The notes beneath the pieces are model-generated. The model saw only the letters and a program-made list of their open reading frames with translations, was not told the origin of the DNA and made no database searches. Of a stretch of 64,000 nt of DNA, positions 55,781 through 64,000 are shown in pieces (positions within the stretch are counted from its first letter, which is position 1; every line of letters starts with the position of its first letter). The position numbers and the translations under genes are program-made. Where the stretch lies: positions 92,159 to 156,158 of the forward strand of contig JABWCP010000007.1 of assembly GCA_013360215.1 (NCBI GenBank), read 5' to 3'. This DNA is from a bacterium. Lineage in GTDB: Bacteria; CLD3; SB21.

Positions 55781-58537
55781 ATGAAACGATGGTTGTTACT
55801 ATGGATTTCAACGGTATTTGTATCGGTCACGGCTCAGCAATTTACCAAAATTACTACCGGGCCGGCCGTTAGCGACGGCGGCGCTTCGCGCAGTGTAAAC
55901 TGGTTTGATTATAACAATGACGGGTACTTGGATTTATTTGTCAGTAACAGTGGCGGCGCTAAGGGAACATCGGACTTTTTGTATCGCAATCTCGGTGCTT
56001 CAGGAAACTACGGCTTCAGTAAAATTATCCGTGGTCCTGTGGTTACAGACTTCGGGCAATCCGACGGGGCGAGCTTCGGCGACTATGACAACGACGGTGA
56101 TGAAGATGTTTTTGTGGTCAACTGGTACAATGAAAATAATATGTTTTATGAAAATGGAGGTGCCCCGTATTTCCGCTATTCAGCTGTTACGACCGGTGCT
56201 CCGGTGACCGATGGCGGCTTATCGGAGACATGTGTATGGGGCGACTATAATAATGACGGGTATCTGGATTTGTACGTAACCAATAGCGGCAATGCCGGTC
56301 TCGCGCAGGCTAATTTTCTGTACAAGAATAACGGCAATAAAACATTTACAAAAATTACGACAGGCTCACCGGTTACCGATGTCACATTTACTCGGGGCGC
56401 TAACTGGATTGATTATGACCGGGACGGAGATCAGGATTTATTTGTAGTTAATGAGAATGGGCAGGATAACGCACTGTATAAAAATACGTTGATCGAAAAC
56501 GGCACAGAAAGCTTTTTGAAAGTGATTGGGGTACCTATTGTGTCGGATGGAGGAAGTTCCATGAGTGCCAGTTGGGGAGATTTAAACAATGATGGAAACC
56601 TTGACGTATTAGTTGTCAACGGCATCGGAGAACATGAGTTTTTGTATCTTCAGAATAACGATCATACCTTTACCAAAGTCACAACCGGTGATCTCGTAAA
56701 CAGCGGCGGCTCGTCCATGGGCAGCGCACTGGGTGACTTTGATAATGATGGTGATCTCGATGTGTATATTACGAATTCTTACGCCGGGACACCATCCGTC
56801 GATTTTTTATTCAAGAACATGCTGATCGAAAACGGTTCTCTTTCTTTTCAAAAAATTACGACAGGCAGTATCGTAACGGATCAGGGTGACGGCTACGGTT
56901 GCGCATGGGGCGATTATGATAGAGACGGTGATTTGGATTTGTTTGTTGCCAAAACAGCGGGCGAAGATCAGAATAACGCGTTGTACCGCAATGATAATAC
57001 GACCGGTTATCACAGCGTACAATTTCGATGTGTTGGCACGATGTCCAATCGCAGTGCAATAGGAACTATCATCCGCGTAAAAGCGGTTATCGGTGGTCAA
57101 GGCCGGTGGCAAACACGCGTCGTCGAAGGTCAGAGCGGTTATTGCGGGCAGTCACAGATAGCCCATTTTGGATTGCATAATGCGACGACAATTGATTCGG
57201 TAGAAATTACCTGGCCGCGCGGGGATGTGGATATTTATACCGGCTTGTCTTCGGATAGTATTTACGTGTTGACGGAAAATACCGGTTATGGGACGTTAGG
57301 CTTTTCTTATAATACGGAACCGATTCAATCGCAAACGCTTCGTGATACTACGGTGTTAGAAGACTTTGGGCGTATATCTTTTATTTCACTCACGGATTAT
57401 TTTTACGATCCCGATTATACCGATCTCAAGTTTTCGGTATCCGCGATTACATCGGGGATTACGGTGAGCCTAACCGGCGACAGCCTGATATGTAATAGCG
57501 TAAAAGATTTTTTCGGTTCGGTCAAAATCGCCGTACGTGCTACCGACGATGTCGTAACTCTCTATGACACGCTGACCATAACAATCGAGGATGTCGCCGA
57601 ACCCATACTCCGACCGGCTGTGACAGTGTCCGTATTTCAGAATCCGGTACTGTCATCGTATGCGGATATTATCGTGGTGAGCACACTAGATCTGGATACC
57701 GCACCATCGCTTCAAATACAGATACCCGGCGGATCCGGCGACGTATCGCTTTCATTGCAGGCTATTTCGGAGTCGGCGCGTATTTTCAAAACATCGTATA
57801 AACTGCAGACCAACGGTACGTACACGTTATCGGCGGGCATTCGTACCTATCAGTTGTTTGATACTACGATTAGCCGAAGCTTTACAGCATCGCTTGCAAA
57901 AGTCGGCCAAACTCAGATTGCATTTTCACCGGACGAACGTTCACATCTGACTGTACCCGCGGGGCAATCCTATGGTTTGGATTGGATTTTGGCTACGATC
58001 GAAGAAGCTGCCGACGAAATAGTATATAACTATCAGGCAAAATCATTGCCGCCGCATACCCGATTTGAATATGTTGCTGATATGAGCCAAATGCCGGCGG
58101 GAATGCGTCCGGTGATTTCACGTTGGGACGGTGTTCAATGGGTAGTTCGGCCTTCGATCTATAATGAACGCACACATATCGTTTCAACAGAAATTTCCGA
58201 GGCAGGTCAATTCAAAATTTTATTTGTAAACTACGATACCCCATCGGCTATCATACCGGAAGATTTGCAGCTTGAACAAAATTATCCGAATCCATTTAAC
58301 CCTTCTACGCATATCCGATTTGCTGTTCCGGAGGCGTCGAACGTCCGGCTTACTGTATTTAATTTGCTGGGTCAAAAAGTGAGAACGCTCATCGAAGACT
58401 ACCGTTCATCCGGTTCGTACGGGGTTGTCTGGGACGGGCGTAATGATGCCGGATTGGGCGTTGCCTCCGGAATCTATGTATATCGTCTGGAAGCAGCCGG
58501 CCGAATCGTTTCTCGAAAAATGATGTTGATCAAATAA
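55781..58537 (+). CDS. Secreted VCBS/FG-GAP repeat protein with ASPIC/UnbV domain and T9SS signal
   Basis: 918 aa. After a signal peptide (LLLWISTVFVSVTAQ) come about seven repeats with acidic loops such as DYNNDGYLDLFVSNS, DYDNDGDEDVFVVN and DYDRDGDLDLFVA, typical of calcium-binding beta-propellers (CRTAC1-like). An ASPIC/UnbV domain follows near 420-500 (VRVKAVIGGQGRWQTRVVEG-like, IDSVEITWPRGDV). A cadherin-like region comes next, and the type A sorting domain (EQNYPNPFNPSTH...RKMMLIK) ends the protein. It should be a large surface or released protein, perhaps in adhesion. It is 20 nt upstream of a TPR lipoprotein gene. Confidence 0.9.
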   Translation: MKRWLLLWISTVFVSVTAQQFTKITTGPAVSDGGASRSVNWFDYNNDGYLDLFVSNSGGAKGTSDFLYRNLGASGNYGFSKIIRGPVVTDFGQSDGASFGDYDNDGDEDVFVVNWYNENNMFYENGGAPYFRYSAVTTGAPVTDGGLSETCVWGDYNNDGYLDLYVTNSGNAGLAQANFLYKNNGNKTFTKITTGSPVTDVTFTRGANWIDYDRDGDQDLFVVNENGQDNALYKNTLIENGTESFLKVIGVPIVSDGGSSMSASWGDLNNDGNLDVLVVNGIGEHEFLYLQNNDHTFTKVTTGDLVNSGGSSMGSALGDFDNDGDLDVYITNSYAGTPSVDFLFKNMLIENGSLSFQKITTGSIVTDQGDGYGCAWGDYDRDGDLDLFVAKTAGEDQNNALYRNDNTTGYHSVQFRCVGTMSNRSAIGTIIRVKAVIGGQGRWQTRVVEGQSGYCGQSQIAHFGLHNATTIDSVEITWPRGDVDIYTGLSSDSIYVLTENTGYGTLGFSYNTEPIQSQTLRDTTVLEDFGRISFISLTDYFYDPDYTDLKFSVSAITSGITVSLTGDSLICNSVKDFFGSVKIAVRATDDVVTLYDTLTITIEDVAEPILRPAVTVSVFQNPVLSSYADIIVVSTLDLDTAPSLQIQIPGGSGDVSLSLQAISESARIFKTSYKLQTNGTYTLSAGIRTYQLFDTTISRSFTASLAKVGQTQIAFSPDERSHLTVPAGQSYGLDWILATIEEAADEIVYNYQAKSLPPHTRFEYVADMSQMPAGMRPVISRWDGVQWVVRPSIYNERTHIVSTEISEAGQFKILFVNYDTPSAIIPEDLQLEQNYPNPFNPSTHIRFAVPEASNVRLTVFNLLGQKVRTLIEDYRSSGSYGVVWDGRNDAGLGVASGIYVYRLEAAGRIVSRKMMLIK

Positions 58538-58557
58538 CCCAAATTACCGGAGACGTT

Positions 58558-59163
58558 ATGAAAAAATATATTTTATGCTTTCTTACGCTATGGGTGCTGT
58601 CCTGCGGCGGAGATTCCGGCAGTTCTGTTTCGTATAGTGAAACGGTTGAACGCGGTGCAACGGCCTTAAACGAAGGTTCTTATGCGGAAGCGATCAAGCA
58701 TTTTTCAGAAGCTGTCGCGATGCATGCCGATCGGCCTGAAGCCTTTGCGGGTTTGGGGTGGGCATACCTGTTTTCGGATAGCGTGGAGGCCTCCGAAGCG
58801 GCATTCTCTGATGGCAGCATGCTTGCCAATCCCGGAGCGGATTTGCAGGCCGGATATGCGTTTTTATTGGGCGTTCAAAAAAATCACGAAACTTCCAACG
58901 CGCGTATCGTTAGCGTATTGGCCGCCGAGCCACAGTGGTCTTTGAGCTACGGCTTGAATATTGATTACAAGGATTTGTACCTGCTTAAAGCGGAAAATCA
59001 TTTTCTCCTTGGTGAGTATAGCCAAAGTGTATTGGCTGTCAAACAGATCCAATCGTCGTTTATCGCCAATACCAATACAGCGGAAGGCATTGCCCAACTG
59101 GCTGCCAAAATAGAGTCCCTCAAGCTAACTACGGAAGCGACACCGCGGAGCATACTTTGGTGA
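58558..59163 (+). CDS. TPR-repeat lipoprotein
   Basis: 201 aa. The lipoprotein signal ends LWVLSC. Two tetratricopeptide repeats are clear: VERGATALNEGSYAEAIKHFSEAVAMHADRPEAFAGLGWAYLFSD (residues about 30-75, quoted in part) and the next with SVEASEAAFSDGSML. A later helical part (LYLLKAENHFLLGEYSQSVLAVKQI) is a third. It should sit in the periplasm, bound to a membrane, as a protein scaffold. It is probably co-expressed with the VCBS protein. Confidence 0.8.
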   Translation: MKKYILCFLTLWVLSCGGDSGSSVSYSETVERGATALNEGSYAEAIKHFSEAVAMHADRPEAFAGLGWAYLFSDSVEASEAAFSDGSMLANPGADLQAGYAFLLGVQKNHETSNARIVSVLAAEPQWSLSYGLNIDYKDLYLLKAENHFLLGEYSQSVLAVKQIQSSFIANTNTAEGIAQLAAKIESLKLTTEATPRSILW

Positions 59164-59204
59164 CAAGGGTATCCATCGTAATATAGTTTTCCGACCTTTC
59201 AAGA

Positions 59205-59236
59205 ACGCCCGCCTCAATTGAAGCGGGCGTTTTTTA
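59205..59236 (+). terminator. Intrinsic terminator after the TPR lipoprotein gene
   Basis: ACGCCCGC (59205-59212) pairs with GCGGGCGT (59223-59230), followed by TTTTT. Confidence 0.92.
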
Positions 59237-59579
59237 TGTCCTAAAACACCTTGTTCATCAAACAAATTGCCGTTTTCGTCAAGTGGGGTCCCCCAATTAC
59301 TTGTTTTGACCTTATGTTAGTGGCGTGTTTACAAACTTATGGGAGAACAAGTATGCCAAACACAATATCTGCATTATTGCACAACCGCTTCATTCGGTCG
59401 ACTTCTGCATTGTATCGTCTTTCTTTATCAGCGGGCAAAAGTTTTATCACATAACCGCGCAAGTACCTCCCATAAGTTGGCCGGCGAAGACGTTCACCGG
59501 TCGGCTTGCGCGGAGTTTTTTGCGTTTATTCACGTAGGTTCGGTTCTCATTATCATATATAACAAGAAAGGAAAAACAC
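59237..59579. other. Intergenic region before the propeller-protein gene
   Basis: About 340 bp. It has a possible 33-codon open frame at 59353-59454 (starts MPNTISALLHNRFIRS) with GGGAGAA upstream. It has no recognisable motif and may not be real. The rest should hold the promoter of the gene at 59580. Confidence 0.4.
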
Positions 59580-60803
59580 ATGAAACGAATTCTGTTCACG
59601 TTTGGCGCGCTGATCGTCCTCGGTGGATCGGCATTTGCAGGAATCCATAGCGTTCCTGCATCCGCAGAGGATATTCAAGCTACGTATCCCAATCTGGTTA
59701 TGCCGGAGGATATGATTAGCGGTGAAGTTAATTGTATGCTTGTAGCGGGCGATGTATTGTACGTCGGCGGACGATTTGAAAAGATGGATCGCCGCGTAGT
59801 CAATAACGTCGTCAAATGGGATGGCACCAAATGGTCCGGTCTTAATAAAGGCGTGGACGGTGTAGTATATTCGATGGCCATGATCGGTACCGATTTGTAT
59901 GTAGCCGGTGATTTTAGTTATGTCGATGTCAATATCGAAGCCGGAAAAATTGCCCGATGGGATGGTACTAAATGGAATGCGCTGTCACCTCAGACCGTAG
60001 ATCGCCAGATTTATGCCTTGGCCGTGTTGGGCAATGATCTCATCATCGGTGGAAATTTCCAAAAAGTCGGCGGTACGATCGAAACCAAAGGTGTTGCCAA
60101 ATGGAACGGCAAAGCTTGGAGCGATGTGGGTATGGCCAAATTTGACAGAACGGTTTTGACTCTGACAGTGATGAATAATGAAATCTATGCCGGCGGTTTT
60201 TTTACGCTTGTAGGTGACGAGCCGGCTACTTCCGTGGCTAAATGGGATGGTAAAGCATGGACGGAAGTCGGCAATAAAGGTATCAACGGCACGGTGACAT
60301 TCATGACCAATGACGGGAAAAATGTGTATGCCGGTGGAAAATTTATCAATGCCGGCGACGGTACGGTGCTTAACCGCGTAGCTATGTTTGACGGGCAAAA
60401 ATGGCAACCTCTCGGCGAAGGTGTGGATGGTGATGTAAAATCAATTCATATCTCCGGAACGGATGTGTATGTGTCGGGCACTTATGGAGAAGCCAAAGGC
60501 GGTACCGCCGCTGCTCCGGCAAAAGAAGAAACCGCTAAAGGCAAAGATAAGAAAAAAGGCAGCAAAGAAGATAAAGGTAAAGCCAAAGCCAAAGGCCCGG
60601 TACAAACTCAGGGCATCGCTAAATGGGACGGCAATGGTTGGACCGGATATCCCGTGATCGGCAAATATGCTGTTGGTACATTTGCTTCCGCTATGTTTAA
60701 AGGAACATTGTATGTCGGCGGAAACTTTATGGCCAATGAAGGCGCCGTCAGCACGGGTACCGCCAAACTTGAAAATGGCGCTTGGGGGCCGGTTTCTAAA
60801 TAG
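59580..60803 (+). CDS. Exported beta-propeller-like repeat protein
   Basis: 407 aa. A signal peptide ends ALIVLGGSAFA. The protein is built from six or seven repeats of about 45 residues with the pattern 'V..M...G..LYVGG.F.......VAKWDG..W...G' (for example DVLYVGGRFEKMD, DLYVAGDFSYVD, DLIIGGNFQKVGG, EIYAGGFFTLVGD, NVYAGGKFINAGD). These resemble delta-60 or Kelch-like propeller blades. A Lys/Glu/Ala-rich insert at about 310-340 (KGKDKKKGSKEDKGKAKAKG) splits the last blades. Function unknown; it has no T9SS signal. Confidence 0.82.
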   Translation: MKRILFTFGALIVLGGSAFAGIHSVPASAEDIQATYPNLVMPEDMISGEVNCMLVAGDVLYVGGRFEKMDRRVVNNVVKWDGTKWSGLNKGVDGVVYSMAMIGTDLYVAGDFSYVDVNIEAGKIARWDGTKWNALSPQTVDRQIYALAVLGNDLIIGGNFQKVGGTIETKGVAKWNGKAWSDVGMAKFDRTVLTLTVMNNEIYAGGFFTLVGDEPATSVAKWDGKAWTEVGNKGINGTVTFMTNDGKNVYAGGKFINAGDGTVLNRVAMFDGQKWQPLGEGVDGDVKSIHISGTDVYVSGTYGEAKGGTAAAPAKEETAKGKDKKKGSKEDKGKAKAKGPVQTQGIAKWDGNGWTGYPVIGKYAVGTFASAMFKGTLYVGGNFMANEGAVSTGTAKLENGAWGPVSK

Positions 60804-60837
60804 TTGAGACTGATTGAGTACATCGTATGAATAACTT

Positions 60838-60870
60838 GAAGGAGCTATGTTGCTATAGCTCCTTCATATT
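60838..60870 (+). terminator. Probable terminator (weak U-tract)
   Basis: GAAGGAGCTAT (60838-60848) pairs with ATAGCTCCTTC (60855-60865). The stem is perfect over 11 bp, but only a short AT-rich tail follows. Confidence 0.55.
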
Positions 60871-60901
60871 TAATAAAACATGAGGACGGAGATTTAAATA
60901 C

Positions 60902-61696
60902 ATGAAATGGATATATTTTTTTCTGATTTCTACTATGGCGCTTATGATAGGGTGCGACACTAAAAAGTCTAACGATCTGACGATACCGGATGTGACCAAT
61001 GTTTTGATCATGTCGCCTGTGGTTGATTTTACAGAAGTGGCCAATACCTTTCCGACTTACACGAAAGGCATTCAATACACGACGTGGAATTGTAATGATT
61101 CCGTGCCTTCACCGGCTTATATGAAAACATTTGACGCCGTGCTGTTATTCAGTAATTATGGCAGCAGCCGCTCCGTTGCTGTCGGCGATAGTTTGTATGC
61201 ATATGTGATGGATGGCGGTGCCTTAACCTTGGGTGTGTTTTATAATTACCATCGTAGCGATACGACGATTACGCAGTACTGGGGCGAGCTGGAGACCATC
61301 GATCCTTTTATCGGTAATGGAAACTATTATGGTTACGATACGTTGTCTTTGGAGGGCAATCACGATTTATTAAATGGTCTTGATACACTAGTGACGTATT
61401 ATCATGCAAATAATCTTCGTATTCGCAGCGGTGCGAAAGTGGTAGCTTCCTATGGCTCGGGCAATCCGGCTATTGCGTTTAATAAACCTAACGGGAGAAT
61501 CGTTGCAGTGAATGCCTTTCCGGCTGAATTTAAATACAATGCTGTAACGCGGACGGAATTTTACCGTATATGGGAAAATGCGTTATTATATGCCGCATGG
61601 GGAACTACGGATGATCGTCCAAATGATCATATGCCGATAGAGACTACAAAAACGAACTTGATGGAACGTCAAACCGAAAGTAGTGCAGTACGATAA
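60902..61696 (+). CDS. Lipoprotein, paralogue 1
   Basis: 264 aa. The lipoprotein signal ends ALMIGC. The fold looks like a glutamine-amidotransferase-like/ThuA-like flavodoxin domain without a catalytic Cys: NVLIMSPVVDF, FDAVLLFSNYGSS, LYAYVMDGGALTLGVFYN, GELETIDPF, and the ending NGRIVAVNAFPAE, then WENALLYAAWG. It is about 35-40% like the protein encoded next by eye. I cannot name the family. The pair shares a strand and is ended by the terminator near 62.8 kb. Confidence 0.75.
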   Translation: MKWIYFFLISTMALMIGCDTKKSNDLTIPDVTNVLIMSPVVDFTEVANTFPTYTKGIQYTTWNCNDSVPSPAYMKTFDAVLLFSNYGSSRSVAVGDSLYAYVMDGGALTLGVFYNYHRSDTTITQYWGELETIDPFIGNGNYYGYDTLSLEGNHDLLNGLDTLVTYYHANNLRIRSGAKVVASYGSGNPAIAFNKPNGRIVAVNAFPAEFKYNAVTRTEFYRIWENALLYAAWGTTDDRPNDHMPIETTKTNLMERQTESSAVR

Positions 61697-61876
61697 AGCG
61701 TATCCGATCAATCTAGTCAAGACGAACTTATGTTGAGGTCATAACGTGTGTCTACGTGTTTTTACGTATCCTGCGTTTTGAGAGAATACGCTCTTGCTTT
61801 CATGCCGTTTAAAGTACATTTTGATATTGGTTCGCATTATATCAACTGTATTACATGTATTACAAAAGGAGTGGCC

Positions 61877-62752
61877 ATGATAAATTTATTTGCTCACACG
61901 GGGCGAGCGACGTTCGTATCATGTTTGATCGCTTTTTTTAGTATCTATGTTTTTACCGGTTGCGATCCGAAGGCATCCGACTCTGATATCGGTGATCAGA
62001 CGATGGTACTGGTTATGTCCAACGACGGTACTGAAAATGATTCCATTGCTGCGGTGTATCCTCGTTATATGAGCGGCATAACATTCACTACATGGACCAT
62101 ACCGGACTCTGTGCCGACGCTTTCACAATTAAAAGAATACGATGTTGTACTTTTATATGAAGATGGTACGTTCGGAACATATTCCGATTCGATCGGCGGT
62201 GTGTTGCACGATTATGTGATGGATGGTGGCAATCTGGTAATAGGTACTTTTTATTGGCAGGAAAGTTCCGATGGAGGGTATGAAGAAGTCGGATGGGGTA
62301 AACTCGAAACGATTGACCCTATCATAGCCAATGATGGCAATGCTTATTATTATGACTCGACGGGTACCTGGATTAATCATCCTCTTACGCGCGGATTGGA
62401 TACGATATATTGCCATTACGGTGGCGGTTATGATTCTGTTCGACATACAGCCAATGATTCGGCACATACTAATGCAACGGCTGTGGCTTGGTGGAAAAAT
62501 GGCGATGTGCTGATGGCTTATAATAAACCCAATGGTCGTATAGTAGCTGTGACTTTATGGCCTTTTGAAGCCATTGATCGTGCCGGCAAATATGACGGAT
62601 TTTACCGCGCATGGGAAAATGCATTGCTCTATGCGGCGTGGGGCGATACTCGCAACGAAAAATCAGTGAAGGTATTTTCTAAGGCCTCCAACACACAAAA
62701 TCAAACACCGCGAATGAAACGAAGTGCATATAGTAAAGGTGGTAGTCATTAA
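61877..62752 (+). CDS. Lipoprotein, paralogue 2
   Basis: 291 aa from the ATG at 61877, which has AAAGGAG upstream; an earlier frame to 61748 lacks a site. The lipoprotein signal ends VFTGC. It keeps the order of its neighbour: MVLVMSNDGT, YDVVLLYEDGTF, LHDYVMDGGNLVIGTFYW, KLETIDPI, then KPNGRIVAV and WENALLYAAWGD. Both start with a conserved 'FTTW/YTTW' strand. This is a tandem duplication that has diverged. The C-terminal tail is basic and of low complexity. Confidence 0.75.
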   Translation: MINLFAHTGRATFVSCLIAFFSIYVFTGCDPKASDSDIGDQTMVLVMSNDGTENDSIAAVYPRYMSGITFTTWTIPDSVPTLSQLKEYDVVLLYEDGTFGTYSDSIGGVLHDYVMDGGNLVIGTFYWQESSDGGYEEVGWGKLETIDPIIANDGNAYYYDSTGTWINHPLTRGLDTIYCHYGGGYDSVRHTANDSAHTNATAVAWWKNGDVLMAYNKPNGRIVAVTLWPFEAIDRAGKYDGFYRAWENALLYAAWGDTRNEKSVKVFSKASNTQNQTPRMKRSAYSKGGSH

Positions 62753-62771
62753 AATTTTACCCTCGTATAAT

Positions 62772-62806
62772 AAAAAAACCGCAGATCATCACTGCGGTTT
62801 TTTTAT
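62772..62806 (+). terminator. Intrinsic terminator, probably bidirectional
   Basis: AAACCGCAG (62776-62784) pairs with CTGCGGTTT (62792-62800), flanked by A-run and T-run. It ends the lipoprotein pair just before the insertion sequence. Confidence 0.9.
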
Positions 62807-62817
62807 TTTATATACAT

Positions 62818-62839
62818 TGTCTCGTCCTTCAATACGTCC
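62818..62839 (+). repeat. Left terminal inverted repeat of the IS
   Basis: Imperfect 22-bp match to the other IS end at 63979-64000, starting TGT and sharing TCGTCCT. Terminal TGT/ACA is typical of IS3-family elements. Confidence 0.8.
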
Positions 62840-62855
62840 ACAGGAGGAGTAACAG

Positions 62856-63284
62856 ATGCAAGAAGGACAAGGGTCTAGGTTGTATGTGAAGCGGACGCAA
62901 CGGGATTACAGTTTAGGGACGCAACGGGATTACAGTTTAGCGTTCAAATTACAGGTTGTTGATGCCATAGAAAAAGGCGATCTTACACGAAAGGAGGCTT
63001 TGGCGAGGTACGGAATTCAAGCCAAATCAACACTGTATGTATGGCTTTGTAAACACGGACGATTAGATTGGAGTTCAACTATGCAGAAGAAAGCACCCCC
63101 CGGTAAACGGATTCGGGAATTGGAGAAAGCCTTGGAACGCGCCCGTGAGGATAAGGAGATTTTGCAGCGTGCCATAGATATAGCTGAAGCGCAGCTAGGC
63201 ATCGACATACGAAAAAAGTACTTAGCCCAACTGTCCGAAGCTATAGCGAGCAAGCGAGCCGGCGATACGGCGTTGGGCGAATAG
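62856..63284 (+). CDS. IS3-family transposase OrfA
   Basis: 142 aa. Helix-turn-helix_38-like N-terminal part: YSLAFKLQVVDAIEKGDLTRKEALARYGIQAKSTLYVWLCKHG (residues about 27-69, quoted in part), then a leucine-zipper coiled coil (RIRELEKALERAREDKEIL). It binds the IS ends. An 8-codon segment near the start (TQRDYSLG) is duplicated because of a 24-bp repeat in the DNA at 62894-62940. A -1 shift at GCGAATAG just before its stop would join it to the orfB frame (ALGE then IAGLLGYSRS), as in programmed frameshifting of IS3 elements. GGAGG lies upstream of the ATG. Confidence 0.9.
   Translation: MQEGQGSRLYVKRTQRDYSLGTQRDYSLAFKLQVVDAIEKGDLTRKEALARYGIQAKSTLYVWLCKHGRLDWSSTMQKKAPPGKRIRELEKALERAREDKEILQRAIDIAEAQLGIDIRKKYLAQLSEAIASKRAGDTALGE
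62894..62940 (+). repeat. 24-bp tandem duplication in orfA
   Basis: A 23-bp segment (62894-62916) is repeated exactly at 62918-62940, one base apart. The reading frame is kept, adding eight residues. Confidence 0.92.
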
Positions 63285-63292
63285 CCGGTCTT

Positions 63293-63958
63293 TTGGGTTA
63301 CAGCCGTTCGGCATACTATAAACAAGCCAAGCGGCGGTATGTACAAACTACGGATTCACGTCATTGGATGCGAAAATATCCTAATTTAATCAGCGAACTC
63401 CCGCTACCAACCCGTAGTGAGCAGATATGGGTGAGTGATATTACTTATGTGGCTAGTGACGAAGGGTTTGGATACTTGAGTCTGATAACGGACGCTTATT
63501 CTAAGAGGATTATGGGCTATGCGTTCCGCTCTGATTTAACCAAAGAAGGCCCGCTCTGGGCATTGCGCATGGCGTTAAAAGGGCGTCGGTACACGGATCA
63601 AGCGCTTATTCATCACTCCGATAGAGGGTATCAGTACTGCAGCAAGGATTATGTTACGCTATTGAAAATCAACAGAATAAATATCAGTATGACGGAGAGG
63701 GGCAGTCCATATGAGAATGCCATCGCTGAACGAATCAATGGCATCCTCAAACAGGAGTTCTTGTTACAAGAATCCTTTGTCGATAGAAACACGGCAAAAC
63801 AAGTGATTGATCAAAGCGTTATGATCTACAATTCCAAACGCCCTCATTTATCGTTGGATATGCAAACGCCCGATCAAGCGCATAAGGCCAATCAGCATCG
63901 CAGAATTTTATGGACAAAAAATCGGTGTAGGCATGCCTACACCGATTTAACGGAATAA
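63293..63958 (+). pseudogene. IS3-family transposase OrfB with internal deletion
   Basis: 221 aa instead of about 285. The DDE residues remain: Asp in WVSDITYV, Asp in HHSDRGYQY and Glu in ENAIAERINGILKQEF. The N-terminal start (GYSRSAYYKQAKR) runs straight into RRYVQTTDSRHWMRKYPNL; relatives have about 65-70 residues of HTH_21 (the segment before 'GRKL...L...RRRKR') between them. The catalytic core should be intact, but the DNA-binding part is missing, so the transposase is probably inactive. Translation would depend on frameshifting from orfA. Confidence 0.85.
63919..63948. repeat. Perfect 30-bp palindrome in the 3' end of orfB
   Basis: The halves AAATCGGTGTAGGCA and TGCCTACACCGATTT are exact inverted copies with no loop, within the last codons of orfB. 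As RNA it would form a strong hairpin, possibly a barrier to transcription from outside or part of the IS end structure. Confidence 0.92.
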
Positions 63959-64000
63959 ATCACTAACTAAAAAACTGTGTACTTTTTCTAGGACGACACA

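Larger units (their letters stand above)
62818..64000 (+). mobile_element. IS3-family insertion sequence, defective
   Basis: The left end TGTCTCGTCCTTCAATACGT (62818) matches the reverse complement of the last bases of the window (TGTGTCGTCCTAGAAAAAGT) at about 16 of 22 positions, so the element spans 62818 to about 64000, 1183 bp. It carries orfA and an orfB with an internal deletion. Target duplications cannot be checked because the right flank is outside the window. Confidence 0.88.

Overview
The window looks like chromosome from a Gram-negative, at least facultatively fermentative bacterium of the Bacteroidetes/Chlorobi-Ignavibacteria/Fibrobacteres (FCB) type. The evidence is three large secreted proteins that end in the 'NYPNPFNPST...' type A C-terminal sorting domain used by the type IX secretion system, many lipoproteins, a YebC of the Bacteroidetes 'MGRIFEKRK' type, an O/P-type porin, an ASPIC/UnbV protein, and a promoter of the TAnnTTTG kind. 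The phylum cannot be fixed from sequence reading alone.

Layout. 1-5.1 kb: the 3' end of a umuD-like gene, an AT-rich minus-strand island (secreted alpha/beta hydrolase plus two lipoproteins), then umuC. 5.3-11.3 kb: M1 aminopeptidase, a membrane AraC-type regulator, an alpha/beta hydrolase with C-terminal repeats and a formylglycine-generating-enzyme-like lipoprotein. 11.7-15.7 kb: radA, a small unknown gene, yebC, a DUF4416 gene and an orphan ABC ATPase. 16.5-20.7 kb (minus): an acetyl-CoA hydrolase/CoA-transferase and a two-gene fused 2-oxoacid (Vor-type) ferredoxin oxidoreductase. 20.9-23.0 kb: an OmpR/HisKA two-component pair. 23.3-25.9 kb: DUF2231 membrane protein, porin, membrane cyclase-like protein. 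25.9-27.6 kb: an orphan hydrogenase maturation protease, a cNMP-binding protein and a YjbR/MmcQ protein. 27.6-28.8 kb: a candidate structured RNA with its own promoter and terminator, then a tandem array of about 182-bp repeats and a GC-rich dispersed repeat. 28.8-49.0 kb (minus): a long energy-metabolism locus, korA-korB-[3.6-kb island]-PFOR-like protein-rnfB-large PFOR-like protein-rnfC-D-G-E-A-small Cys protein-apbE-CBS protein. 49.6-53.6 kb: Ca2+/H+ antiporter, FAH-family hydrolase, thiC. 53.8-62.8 kb: LytS/LytTR two-component pair and surface proteins or lipoproteins. 62.8-64.0 kb: an IS3-family element with inverted ends and an internally deleted transposase.

How it works together. KorAB and the Vor-type enzyme oxidise 2-oxoacids and reduce ferredoxin. 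Rnf oxidises ferredoxin, reduces NAD+ and stores the energy as an ion gradient. ApbE attaches FMN to RnfG and RnfD. The CoA-transferase beside the Vor genes would release the acyl-CoA as free acid, as in branched-chain amino-acid fermentation. The most unusual part is a pair of related proteins inside the rnf operon that resemble pyruvate:ferredoxin oxidoreductase but lack its thiamine-diphosphate motif. The second notable point is a 19-bp perfect direct repeat, made from the 3' end of korB, that brackets the AT-rich island between korB and the rnf genes; it records an insertion into a once continuous operon. The third is a probable non-coding RNA of about 180 nt whose folded core hides a 12-base perfect complement of the usual 16S rRNA 3' tail.
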